Source: Curtobacterium sp. MCBA15_012 (GTDB lineage Bacteria; Actinomycetota; Actinomycetes; Actinomycetales; Microbacteriaceae). From it: a stretch of DNA of 64,000 nt. Below the pieces are notes generated by a model. The model had not been told where the DNA came from. It did no database searches and was given only the letters and a program-made list of their open reading frames with translations. Made by a program: the position numbers and the translations under genes. Below, one piece after another: positions 27,495 to 37,249 of the stretch. How positions within the stretch are numbered: the first letter of the stretch is position 1; every line of letters starts with the position of its first letter. Where the stretch lies: positions 2,294,001-2,358,000 of the forward strand of contig NZ_CP126267.1 in assembly GCF_001864935.2 (NCBI RefSeq), read 5' to 3'.

Positions 27495-28861
27495 GCGCCC
27501 GGACCGCGACGCCCGCACCGACCGGCACCCCGGCGACCCCGACACCCGCCGGCCGCGCTGCACGGACCCGGCACGTCGGCGCGTGGGTGCTCGTCGTCGC
27601 CGTGGCGCTCGTCCTCGCCGTCCTCACGGCCGTCGTGCAGTCCACGACGCCGCCCGGTCGCGACCCGCTCGACCCGCGCTCCGCGACCGCGAGCGGGTCG
27701 ATGGCGCTCGTCCGGGTGCTCGAGCAGCGCGGGACCCGGGTCGACGTGGTGCGCGACGCCGACCGGGTCGGTGACGGCACGGTCTTCGTCGACGACGTCT
27801 CCGGTGTGCTCGACCCCGACGTCGCCCGGCGCCTGGTCCACCGGGCCGAGCACGTGGTCCTCGTCAGCGGGGACCCCCGGGTGCTCGACGCCGTCGGGCT
27901 CCCCCTCGAACCGGCCGCCCGGCCCGGCGACGGGGACACCGTGTCGACCGCTCGCTGCGGGATCCCGGCCGCCGCCACCGCCGGCGAGGTCTCCACGGAC
28001 GGGACCGCCTACGTGCGGACCCCGGGGGGCCCGGGCTCCGACGGCGCGGACGCCGGCACGACCGGGTCGCTCGAGCTCTGCGCCCCGTCCGGCACCGGCG
28101 AGGACCGCGCCTGGGGCCTCGCCCGGACGGACACCCCGGCCGGCGACGTCACCCTGGTCGGCACGACCGCCGCGTTCCGCAACGACACCGTGACGACGGC
28201 CGGCAACGCCGCGCTCGCGCTCGGTCTGCTCGGACAGGGCGGCGGGACCGACGGCACGGACACCCTCACCTGGTACGTCCCGACCGCGGGGTCCCCGGAC
28301 GCGGCCCCGACGCTCGGCAGCCTCGCGCCGCCGTGGGTGCCGGGGCTGCTCGGCCTCCTCGGGCTGGTCGTCGTCGCCGCGGCGGTCTGGCGCGGCCGAC
28401 GCCTCGGACCGCTCGTCGTCGAACGGCTGCCGGTCGTCGTGCGGGCCGCCGAGACCACGGAGGGACGGGCCCGGCTCTACGCCCGCACCCGCGACCGCAC
28501 GCACGCGCTCGACACCCTCCGCGTGGCCGCGCTCCGCCGCACCGCCCGTCGACTCGGGCTGCCGCGTTCCGCCCACGTCGACGAGGTGGTCCGCGCCGCC
28601 GCCCGCGCCACCGGACGCCCCGACCACGACGTGGGCCGGGTGCTGGTCGGCGGGCCGGCCGGCGACGACCGCCGACTGGTCGACGCGGTCGCGGCGCTCG
28701 ACGCCCTCGAGGCCGCGGTCCGCGCCGCCACCGAGGGCCGGACCCCGGGCACCGGTCCAGGCACCGGCCCCACCGCCACCACCACCATCGACACCGCCAC
28801 CGCCACCGCCACCGGCCGCGACACCGCGCACGACGACCACCGACGAGGAGCACGCCCGTGA
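27491..28861 (+). CDS. DUF4350-domain membrane protein
   Basis: A 456-residue protein with a membrane helix near the start (28-50), an outside domain of about 220 residues (DPLDPRSATASGSMALVRVL, typical of DUF4350), a second helix at about 280-300 and a cytoplasmic helical domain. The DUF4350 domain is GATase-like in related proteins. The C-terminus ends in a Thr-rich run encoded by low-complexity ACC-type codons. GTGA overlaps on both sides. It matches Rv3691 in the related M. tuberculosis cluster. Confidence 0.8.
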   Translation: MSARTATPAPTGTPATPTPAGRAARTRHVGAWVLVVAVALVLAVLTAVVQSTTPPGRDPLDPRSATASGSMALVRVLEQRGTRVDVVRDADRVGDGTVFVDDVSGVLDPDVARRLVHRAEHVVLVSGDPRVLDAVGLPLEPAARPGDGDTVSTARCGIPAAATAGEVSTDGTAYVRTPGGPGSDGADAGTTGSLELCAPSGTGEDRAWGLARTDTPAGDVTLVGTTAAFRNDTVTTAGNAALALGLLGQGGGTDGTDTLTWYVPTAGSPDAAPTLGSLAPPWVPGLLGLLGLVVVAAAVWRGRRLGPLVVERLPVVVRAAETTEGRARLYARTRDRTHALDTLRVAALRRTARRLGLPRSAHVDEVVRAAARATGRPDHDVGRVLVGGPAGDDRRLVDAVAALDALEAAVRAATEGRTPGTGPGTGPTATTTIDTATATATGRDTAHDDHRRGARP

Positions 28862-29946
28862 CCGACCCCGCCAGCACCCCGGACGACCGGACCGAGCACC
28901 CCACCGGCACCGCCCGCCCCACACTCGGCAAGGACGCGGCCGCCCCGGCCCTCGACGCCGACCGTCGTCCCCGCGGCCGTCGCGGCGGCGAGGACGACGC
29001 CGCCCTCCGCGACGCCTTCGGCCGGCTCCGCGCCGAGGTCGGCAAGGCCGTCGTCGGCCAGGAGGGCGCGGTCTCCGGGATGATCGTCGGCGTGCTCGCG
29101 CAGGGCCACGTCCTGCTCGAGGGCGTCCCCGGCGTCGCCAAGACCCTGCTCGTGCGGAGCCTCGCAGCAGCGATGTCGCTCGACACCAAGCGCGTCCAGT
29201 TCACCCCGGACCTCATGCCCGGCGACGTCACCGGTTCGCTCGTGTACGACGCCTCGACGGGCACCTTCCCGTTCCGCGAGGGCCCCGTGTTCACGAACGT
29301 GCTCCTCGCTGACGAGGTCAACCGGACGCCCCCGAAGACGCAGTCCGCCCTGCTCGAGGCGATGGAGGAACGCCAGGTCAGCGTCGACGGCGCGGCCCGA
29401 CCGCTGCCGGACCCGTTCTTCGTCGCGGCGACCATGAACCCGATAGAGTTCGAGGGCACCTACACGCTCCCCGAGGCGCAGCTCGACCGCTTCCTCATGA
29501 AGCTCGTCCTCGAGGTCCCGCCCCGCGACGTCGAGTGGCAGGTGCTCCGTCGCCACGCCGACGGCTTCGTCCCCCGCGACGTCCGGTCCGCCGGGGTCTC
29601 CCCCGTGCTCGGCGTGGACGAGGTCCTCGCCGCGCAGCGCGCCGTCGGTGCCGTCGGTGCCCGTGACGACGTGCTCGCGTACATCGTCGACCTGGCCCGA
29701 GCGACCCGGCAGGCACCGTCCGTGCGCGTCGGGGTGAGCCCGCGTGGCGCGACCGCCCTGCTCGCGGCCGCGAAGGCCTGGGCGTGGCTCACCGGCTACG
29801 ACGCGATCACCCCGGACCACGTGCAGGCGATGGTCGTCCCGGTGTGGCGGCACCGCCTCCGGGTCGCCGCGGACGCCGAGCTCGAGGGCGTCGGCGCCGA
29901 CGGGGTGCTGCAGCAGGTCCTCGAGCAGGTGCGGGTGCCGATCTAG
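28858..29946 (+). CDS. MoxR-type AAA+ ATPase
   Basis: A 362-residue ATPase with Walker A GVPGVAKT at 89-96, Walker B LLADEVNR at 149-156, sensor 1 VAATMNP and the family segment TYTLPEAQLDRFL. MoxR proteins act as chaperones that mature or assemble partner complexes, often VWA or DUF58 proteins. The first 45 residues are an unstructured, charged leader. GTG start at 28858 with GAGGAG upstream; overlaps DUF4350 (GTGA) and DUF58 (TAGTG). Firm family call, client unknown. Confidence 0.92.
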   Translation: MTDPASTPDDRTEHPTGTARPTLGKDAAAPALDADRRPRGRRGGEDDAALRDAFGRLRAEVGKAVVGQEGAVSGMIVGVLAQGHVLLEGVPGVAKTLLVRSLAAAMSLDTKRVQFTPDLMPGDVTGSLVYDASTGTFPFREGPVFTNVLLADEVNRTPPKTQSALLEAMEERQVSVDGAARPLPDPFFVAATMNPIEFEGTYTLPEAQLDRFLMKLVLEVPPRDVEWQVLRRHADGFVPRDVRSAGVSPVLGVDEVLAAQRAVGAVGARDDVLAYIVDLARATRQAPSVRVGVSPRGATALLAAAKAWAWLTGYDAITPDHVQAMVVPVWRHRLRVAADAELEGVGADGVLQQVLEQVRVPI

Positions 29947-31316
29947 TGGCGATCTCCGGCCGGTTCGTCGCGCTCCTCGCGGTCGCCGTCGTGCCCACCG
30001 TGCTGCTCGGCAGCGCCTGGGCGGGCCTCGCGTGGGCCGGAGTCGTCGTGCTCGGTGCCGTCGTCGACGTCCTGCTGGCCGCCGACCCCGCGCGCGTCCG
30101 GGTGGAACGACGCATGCCCCGGCTCGCGCGCCGTGACGCCACCGCCGACGGCACCCTCGTGCTCGCGAACGACGGCACCCGTCGCCTGCGCGCGGTCGTC
30201 CGGGACATGTGGGAGCCGTCCGCCGGTCACGAGCCCCGGCGGATCCGCACCGACGTCCCGGCCGGCGAGCGGCGCACCGCCCGGATGCGCTTCACGCCCT
30301 TCCGTCGCGGCCGCCGCCGCACCGCCGGCGTCGCGGTCCGCGCGTTCGGGCCGCTCGGCCTCGCGGCCCGGCAGCGCGTCGTGCCGGCGCCGGGCGAGCT
30401 CGTCGTGACGCCGCCGTTCCGCTCGCGACGGCACCTCCCGTCCCGCCTCGCGCGGTTGCGCGAGCTCGACGGCGAGACCACCCTGCAGCTGCGCGGACAC
30501 GGCACCGAGTTCGACTCCCTCCGCGACTACGTGCGCGGCGACGACGTCCGGTCGATCGACTGGCGCGCCACGGCCCGTCGGCAGGACCTCGTGGTCCGGA
30601 CGTGGCGTCCGGAGCGCGACCGCCGCGTCGTGGTCGTCGTCGACGCCGGTCGCGCGGGCGCGGGACGCGTCGAGGACGAGCCCCGCCTGGACACCTTCAT
30701 CGAGGCCGCCCTGCTCCTCGGTGCCCTCGCCGCCGCGGCCGGCGACCGGGTCGACCTCGTCGTGCTCGACGACGCCGTCCGCGAGCGCGTGCACGGGGCC
30801 ACCCGCGCCGACGTGGTGCAGCGCTTCGGCGAGGCGCTGTCCGCCGCCGAGCCGGGCATCCGGGCCACCGACTGGTCGCTCGTCCCCGGCGTGGTCGACG
30901 GCATCACCACCTCGCGCGCCCTCGTGGTGCTGCTCACCGGCCTCGAGTCCGTCGGGGCGTCGGGCGACGTGCTCGCCGTCCTGCCCCGTCTGGCCCGACG
31001 GCACGCCGTCGTGGTCACCGGCGTCGACGACCCGGCGGTCCAGCGGACCGCCTCCGGCGCACCCGGGACGACCGACGACGCGGTCGCGACCCGCTCCACA
31101 CGCCGGCGACGGCACGGGCGGGTGCCGGGCCTCCCGTCCGGCGCGGAGCGCGACGTCTACCGCAGGGCCGCCGCGGAACGCACCCTGCTCGACGCCGACG
31201 GCGTCGCCGACGTGGCTCGCCGCGCCGGGGCGGAGGTCGTGCGCGGCACGCCCACCGACGTCCCGCCGCTGGTCGCCGACGCGTACATCCGCGCGAAGGC
31301 GGGCGGTCGCCTGTAG
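29946..31316 (+). CDS. DUF58-domain protein
   Basis: A 456-residue protein with two N-terminal membrane helices (about 4-40), a beta-rich region and the DUF58 signature SLRDYVRGDDVRSIDWRAT at about residues 193-211, followed by a VWA-like domain (VVVVVDAGRAG). DUF58 proteins are the usual partners of MoxR ATPases. The GTG overlaps the moxR stop by one base (TAGTG). It is the last gene of the chain; a half copy of the palindrome family follows at 31319. Confidence 0.88.
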   Translation: MAISGRFVALLAVAVVPTVLLGSAWAGLAWAGVVVLGAVVDVLLAADPARVRVERRMPRLARRDATADGTLVLANDGTRRLRAVVRDMWEPSAGHEPRRIRTDVPAGERRTARMRFTPFRRGRRRTAGVAVRAFGPLGLAARQRVVPAPGELVVTPPFRSRRHLPSRLARLRELDGETTLQLRGHGTEFDSLRDYVRGDDVRSIDWRATARRQDLVVRTWRPERDRRVVVVVDAGRAGAGRVEDEPRLDTFIEAALLLGALAAAAGDRVDLVVLDDAVRERVHGATRADVVQRFGEALSAAEPGIRATDWSLVPGVVDGITTSRALVVLLTGLESVGASGDVLAVLPRLARRHAVVVTGVDDPAVQRTASGAPGTTDDAVATRSTRRRRHGRVPGLPSGAERDVYRRAAAERTLLDADGVADVARRAGAEVVRGTPTDVPPLVADAYIRAKAGGRL

Positions 31317-31340
31317 CGGCCGGGAGGCGCGCCCCGCGCC
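31317..31340. repeat. Half copy of the GGACGGGAGGCGC palindrome
   Basis: CGGCCGGGAGGCGCGCC follows the DUF58 stop directly. The other arm is degenerate. Between convergent genes, so again a 3'-end location. Confidence 0.5.
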
Positions 31341-31393
31341 CGCCCCGTCGGACCGGTGAGCCGTCGGACCGGTCCGCCGTCGGTGCGGTCGGG

Positions 31394-32389
31394 TCAGCCG
31401 GCCGTCAGCGCGGTCGCGCCGCGCTCGAACTCCTCGACGTCGCCGCGCTGTCCGGCACGGTGGGCCCGGCCGCCGAGCACCCACTGGTACCAGAGCACCG
31501 CCGCGAGGGCGACCGTGCCGATCCCGATCTTGACGGGCCACGGCCAGTCCTGCCGGGTCACGACGCCCTCGATCAGCCCGGAGAGCAGCAGGGTGAGGAC
31601 GAGGCCGACGGCGACGGACAGGAGGGCCCGGCCGTCCTCGGCGAGCGCCTGCGCCCGCGTCCGCTCCCCCGGGGCGATCCAGGACCACGCGATGCCCAGG
31701 CCCGCCGCGCCGGCGAGGAAGATCGAGTACAGCTCGAGCTGCCCGTGCGGTGCGATCCACGTGAAGAAGTCGCCCAGGCGGCCCTCGGAGTGCATGATCG
31801 CCGCCGAGACCCCCAGGTTGATCGCGTTCTGCCCGATCGAGTACGGCACGAACAGCCCGGTGATCCCGAACGCGACCATGCTCGCAGCGATGTAGGCGTT
31901 GTTCGTCCACACCTGCGCCGTGAAGGCCCCGAGCCCGTGGTCGGAGTAGTAGGCCTGGAAGTCCTCGGTCGCGTACCGGCGCAGGGACTCCGCCGTGCCG
32001 AAGGTGTCGACCGCACCCGGTGTCGTGCTGATCCACACCGCGACGACGGCCGCGACCACCGCGGTCGCTGCGGCCACCCAGAGCGTCAGCCAGCGGATCC
32101 GGAACAGCGCGGCCGGCAGCTGGAGGACGAAGAACGCGGTCACGGCGGTGAGCGGGTCGACCGGGGTGCCGGTGAAGCGGAGCCGCGCACGGAACACGGT
32201 GAGCGACAGCCGGTCGCCGGTCACGGTCCGCGGTGCGGCGCCGCGGATGCGCGCGAGGTCGGTCGCGGCCTCCTGGTAGCCGGCGACGAGGTGGTCGACG
32301 TCCTGCCCGGTCCGCGGGCGCCGTCGGGCGAGCCGGTCGAGCGCGCCCCAGCGGTCGCGGTGCACCTCGTCGTAGGCGTCCAGGTCCAC
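31394..32389 (-). CDS. SpoIIM / stage II sporulation protein M family membrane protein
   Basis: A 331-residue protein: a soluble helical first third (LDAYDEVHRDRWGALDRLARR) and then about six membrane helices with NAYIAASMVAFGITGLFVP and IAPHGQLELYSIFLAGAAGL, the SpoIIM-family core. Actinobacterial members are not sporulation proteins but travel with RDD, MoxR and DUF58 genes (compare Rv3694c), perhaps as transport or assembly factors. GTG at 32389 has GGGGGAG upstream. It diverges from the RDD gene and converges with DUF58. Confidence 0.85.
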   Translation of the reverse strand: MDLDAYDEVHRDRWGALDRLARRRPRTGQDVDHLVAGYQEAATDLARIRGAAPRTVTGDRLSLTVFRARLRFTGTPVDPLTAVTAFFVLQLPAALFRIRWLTLWVAAATAVVAAVVAVWISTTPGAVDTFGTAESLRRYATEDFQAYYSDHGLGAFTAQVWTNNAYIAASMVAFGITGLFVPYSIGQNAINLGVSAAIMHSEGRLGDFFTWIAPHGQLELYSIFLAGAAGLGIAWSWIAPGERTRAQALAEDGRALLSVAVGLVLTLLLSGLIEGVVTRQDWPWPVKIGIGTVALAAVLWYQWVLGGRAHRAGQRGDVEEFERGATALTAG

Positions 32390-32446
32390 GTCGTCTCCCC
32401 CGTCGTCGTGTCGACCGTCGCGCGGGCGGTCGACGCCGGTCTCCGC

Positions 32447-32452
32447 CAGAAT
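32447..32452 (+). promoter_or_regulatory. -10 box of the RDD gene (leaderless type)
   Basis: CAGAAT, six bases before the ATG at 32459; it departs from TANNNT at the first base. Confidence 0.4.
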
Positions 32453-32458
32453 GATCCC

Positions 32459-33328
32459 ATGTCGACGACGCGCGTGCCCCGTGACCTGGCCGACGCCCGC
32501 TTCGTCCGGGCGCTCGACGACACGGCCGACGAGCTCGTGGTCGGTGAGGCCGTCGCCCTCGACGTGCAGCCGGCGGGCATCGCGCTCCGGCTCGCCGCGG
32601 GCCTCCTCGACGCGGTGTGCCTGCTCGCCCTGTACGTGATGCTCCTCGTCGGCACCTCGCGGCTGTGGCCGAGCAGCGTCGACCCGGCGTGGGAGGCAGC
32701 GCTGTCGATCGCGGTGCTCGTCGTCGTGTTCGTCCTCGTCCCGGCGGCGCTCGAGGCCGTCACGCGCGGCAAGAGCGTCGGGCGGTACGCCACCGGCACG
32801 CGGGTCGTCCGGCTCGACGGGGGTGCGGTCGGGTTCCGGCAGACGTTCACCCGCTCGCTCGTGGGGCTGCTCGAGCTGTGGGGGTCGGCCGGGTCGATCG
32901 CGCTGCTCGTGGCCCTGTTCGGTTCGCGGCCCCGGCGCCTCGGGGACCTCCTCGCGGGCACGGTCGTCCAGCAGGAGCGCGCCGTGCGGGCCCGGCCCAC
33001 GCAGGTGGTGCTCCCCGCCGAGCTCGTCGGGTGGGCCGCGGTCGCCGACGTCTCGGCGCTGCCGCAACGGCTCGAGAACCGGCTCGGCGCGTTCTTCCGC
33101 GGCGCTGCCGACATGCGTCCGGACGCCCGTGCGGCGACGGCCCAGCGGCTCGCGGCCGAGGTCGTGCCGTCGGTGCACCCCGTGCCGCCGGTCCCCGCCG
33201 AGGTGTTCCTCGCCGGGGTCGTCGTGCTCCGCCGGGACCGCGACCGCACGGCGCTGCGTGCGCGGGCGGCGCTGCTGGACCGCGCAGCGGCGACCGCGAC
33301 GGCGCGGCCCCCGGGCTTCCCGCGCTGA
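32459..33328 (+). CDS. RDD-family membrane protein
   Basis: A 289-residue protein with the RDD pattern: an Arg and Asp in the first helix (IALRLAAGLLDAVCLLALY), then EAVTRGKSVGRYATGTRVVRLDGG before the third helix. About 170 residues of membrane domain are followed by a soluble tail of about 115 residues. RDD proteins may be small-ion or solute transporters, but evidence is thin. Its partner SpoIIM gene is divergent with only 69 nt between starts, as in the mycobacterial Rv3694c-Rv3695 pair. Confidence 0.87.
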   Translation: MSTTRVPRDLADARFVRALDDTADELVVGEAVALDVQPAGIALRLAAGLLDAVCLLALYVMLLVGTSRLWPSSVDPAWEAALSIAVLVVVFVLVPAALEAVTRGKSVGRYATGTRVVRLDGGAVGFRQTFTRSLVGLLELWGSAGSIALLVALFGSRPRRLGDLLAGTVVQQERAVRARPTQVVLPAELVGWAAVADVSALPQRLENRLGAFFRGAADMRPDARAATAQRLAAEVVPSVHPVPPVPAEVFLAGVVVLRRDRDRTALRARAALLDRAAATATARPPGFPR

Positions 33329-33358
33329 CGAGCGGGTGGCGAGCGGACCAGGGGCGGT

Positions 33359-34837
<1,479 letters not shown>

Positions 34838-34888
34838 GGCGCCAGTCTCGCACGGTGGGTCCGGCGGACCGTCAGACGACGTCACGGA

Positions 34889-34912
34889 CCGGTGTCGCGC
34901 CTCCAGGCCGTC
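34889..34912. repeat. Half copy of the GGACGGGAGGCGC palindrome
   Basis: CCGGTGTCGCGCCTCC followed by a one-base change and GGCCG matches the complement of the copy at 47567, downstream of the DUF3499 gene. Confidence 0.5.
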
Positions 34913-35012
34913 GCACCGGGCGTCGGACGGCCCGTCTCGCGGTCGGGGTCGGTCGGTCGCGCGCCGGCACACCGTGGCGGACCGTCGCACCGGGCGGCCC
35001 CTCGCGGTCGCG

Positions 35013-35228
35013 TCAGTCGGACTCTCGCCGGACCGGGCCGCGGCGCACGACGTCCCAGCCGAGCGGGACCCGCAGGCGCGCGGCGTGCCGGGCGCACAGG
35101 TCGTAGCCGTGCGGTTCCACGCGTGTGGAGAGCGGTCCGACGACGACCATCGAGTCCGCGTAGTCGTACGTCAGGGTCGCCGCAGCGCTGCCGCCACAGG
35201 CGACCTTGCTGCAGATCCGCACGTCCAT
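35013..35228 (-). CDS. DUF3499-family protein
   Basis: A 71-residue protein, [20 protein letters not shown] at its start and [17 protein letters not shown] near its end. The cysteine pair spaced by four and a later CxxH would suit a small metal site. This pattern is DUF3499 (Rv3258c in M. tuberculosis), always near whiB2, manA and the zincin-fold gene; function unknown. The ATG at 35228 lies ten bases after a TAGGGT box at 35239-35244. Confidence 0.88.
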   Translation of the reverse strand: MDVRICSKVACGGSAAATLTYDYADSMVVVGPLSTRVEPHGYDLCARHAARLRVPLGWDVVRRGPVRRESD

Positions 35229-35238
35229 ACCGGCACCG

Positions 35239-35301
35239 ACCCTACCGGAGGGCCCGTCGGTCGGTCGGCCCCGCGTCGCGGGGGTCGTCGCCGCGTACGA
35301 T
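35239..35301. promoter_or_regulatory. Divergent -10 boxes for the DUF3499 and zincin-fold genes
   Basis: TAGGGT (minus, 35239-35244) lies ten bases before ATG 35228, and TACGAT (plus, 35296-35301) lies six bases before ATG 35308. Confidence 0.6.
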
Positions 35302-35307
35302 GGCGGG

Positions 35308-35748
35308 ATGTTCCGCAAGCCGCGTCTCGTCACCCCGGTCGACCGCGCCAGGGGACGCTCCCGACACGGGCGCGGCGGACGGTCGAGCGTGACCGGGCCG
35401 CACCTCGCACCGGTGATCACCCGCGCCGAGCTGTTCGACCGGATCGTCGGCGACACCGCCCACTACCTGCTCGGGCTCTGGCCGGAGGAACTCGCCGGCG
35501 TCGTCTTCCAGGTCGCGGACATGCCGACGGTGGCGCCGGTGCCGGAGCGCATGCCCCGATGGCGCGTGGACCGTGACGAGCGTCGTGTGACGCTGTTCCG
35601 GATCCCGGTCGAACGGGTCACCCACAGCCCCGAGAAGGACGACACCGACCGCCGGGTCATCATCGAGACCGCGGTGTTCCGTGCCGTCGGCGAGCTGCTC
35701 GACAAGGACCCGTGGGACCTGGCGCCGGACCGCTACCGCCACTGGTGA
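35308..35748 (+). CDS. Metallopeptidase-fold (zincin-like) protein without HExxH
   Basis: A 146-residue protein. After a basic leader (1-38) comes a domain with ITRAELFDRIVGDT, VVFQVADMPTVAPVP, RRVTLFRIPVERVT and a final helix FRAVGELLDKDPWDLAPDRYRH. This matches the family of Rv3259, labelled metallopeptidase by fold, which in actinobacteria often lacks the HExxH zinc site; here the helix that should carry it reads TAVFRAVGELL. It is therefore probably not a peptidase. It pairs divergently with DUF3499 as in M. tuberculosis. Confidence 0.8.
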   Translation: MFRKPRLVTPVDRARGRSRHGRGGRSSVTGPHLAPVITRAELFDRIVGDTAHYLLGLWPEELAGVVFQVADMPTVAPVPERMPRWRVDRDERRVTLFRIPVERVTHSPEKDDTDRRVIIETAVFRAVGELLDKDPWDLAPDRYRHW

Positions 35749-35845
35749 CGCGGCGGCTCCCCCGGTCGGGGATGCCGCACGGCGACGACCGGGCCGGCCG
35801 CGCCCGCGGCGGGGACCGCCCGGGCCGACCCTGCAGCGGTGCCCG

Positions 35846-37249
35846 CTACGGGTAGATCCGCAGCGGTGTCGACGCCTCGGTGGCCGCGCGGACCGGGAAG
35901 CCGGCGATGCCCGCACTGCCCGCGTACGACACCCCGGCCACGAGCCCCTCGGTCCCCGTCATCACGAGCTGCTGGGACACCGGCACCGAGACCGTCGCCG
36001 TCGAGCCGGAGGCCACCTCGACCCGCTGCTCCGCGTCTCCCGAGCGGATCGTCACCCGGGCGTCGGAACGCGTCGGGTTCACGAAGGACAGTTGCGGCGC
36101 GTCACCCGGGGCCACGGCCGCGATCGTGCGGTCGGTCAGCGGCTCGGCGGACGCGAACCAGCCGAGGTCGGTGCGGCCGTCCTCGGTCGGCGTCGTGGTG
36201 CGGGCACCGGCGACGACGGGCTCGGTCGCGGTCACCGTGAAGGAGTAGCGCCCGTCCGGGAAGTCGTCGAGCGCGACGTCGGTGACGACACCCGGCTCCG
36301 CGGTCGCGTTCACGGTCGACCCGCCGCCGTCCGCGGTGGTGATGCCGAGCGTGACACGGGCGGTGCGGGTCCCGGGCACGAAGATCCGGACGATCGGTCC
36401 GGCGTCCGCGGCGTCGTCCCCGCTCTGGGCCTCCTGCGCCTGGTCGAGCACGACCGCGGGGATCACCTGGCGCTGCGCCGGAGCGGCACCGCCGGAGACG
36501 ATGTCGAACCCGCCCGGGGTGAGCGTCCGCACGATGCTCTCCTGCATGTGCGCGACGATCTGGCCGCCTGAGGACGTGACGTGCACGACCGTGGAGCCCT
36601 GGTCGGACACGAAGCCCGACAGCGGCACGACCTTCTGCGTGTTCGGGGCGACGACGATGCCGGTCGTCCCGGGTGCGCTGACCTGCCCGGAGCCGTCGTA
36701 GACCGCGAGGTCGACCGTCGCGTTGACGTCGGTCGGGTTCGACAGCGTGATGAGGCTCGTGCGACCGGTCTCCGTCGACCCGCCGACCAGCCACGTCGAC
36801 TGGCCCGGGTCGTCGCAGGACGCCGCGGCGGTGCCGACGAGGTCACCCGACGAGACGCTCTGGCTGCTGCTGCCGGCGACCTGCGGGGTCGTCCGGCCGG
36901 CCGGGGCGGTGAGGAGCTGCGGTGCGCTGCTCCCGGTGGTGGAGCCGCTCAGCTCGCTCCGCTCGACGGTCGAGCCCGTGGTCGCCGTCGCGACCGAGGC
37001 GGAGCCGACGGTGCTCGCCTTCGTGGCGTCGTTGCCGGAGTCGTCCGACAGGCGCAGGGCACTGCCGGCACAGACCCGCTCGGCGGCGGCGGGGACCGGG
37101 GTCACGGTGCGGCCGGCGGGACGGGCGGGGTCGCTCCCCGTGCCGAACGCGTGGGCCGCCGTGACGGCGCCGGCCGCGACGACCACGGCGACGGCGGTCG
37201 CGGTGCCGCGGACGAGCCAACGGCGGACGGTGGCGGGACCGGTGCTCAT
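35846..37249 (-). CDS. DUF5719-family secreted or membrane-anchored protein
   Basis: A 467-residue protein with one N-terminal membrane segment (14-34, VRGTATAVAVVVAAGAVTAAHAF) and a long Thr/Ser/Gly-rich outside part of beta-sandwich type (LITLSNPTDVNATVDLAVYD). DUF5719 proteins sit beside the large GT2 membrane protein and whiB2 in many actinobacteria; their role is unknown, perhaps in surface glycan assembly. The ATG at 37249 overlaps the GT gene stop (ATGA). No catalytic motif is visible. Confidence 0.78.
   Translation of the reverse strand: MSTGPATVRRWLVRGTATAVAVVVAAGAVTAAHAFGTGSDPARPAGRTVTPVPAAAERVCAGSALRLSDDSGNDATKASTVGSASVATATTGSTVERSELSGSTTGSSAPQLLTAPAGRTTPQVAGSSSQSVSSGDLVGTAAASCDDPGQSTWLVGGSTETGRTSLITLSNPTDVNATVDLAVYDGSGQVSAPGTTGIVVAPNTQKVVPLSGFVSDQGSTVVHVTSSGGQIVAHMQESIVRTLTPGGFDIVSGGAAPAQRQVIPAVVLDQAQEAQSGDDAADAGPIVRIFVPGTRTARVTLGITTADGGGSTVNATAEPGVVTDVALDDFPDGRYSFTVTATEPVVAGARTTTPTEDGRTDLGWFASAEPLTDRTIAAVAPGDAPQLSFVNPTRSDARVTIRSGDAEQRVEVASGSTATVSVPVSQQLVMTGTEGLVAGVSYAGSAGIAGFPVRAATEASTPLRIYP

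Noticed and set aside
30209..32458. Long plus-strand open frame running into the RDD gene
   Set aside because: It overlaps DUF58 in another frame and SpoIIM on the other strand; the Arg/Gly/Pro-rich product is a GC-composition artefact. Only the part from ATG 32459 has a domain.
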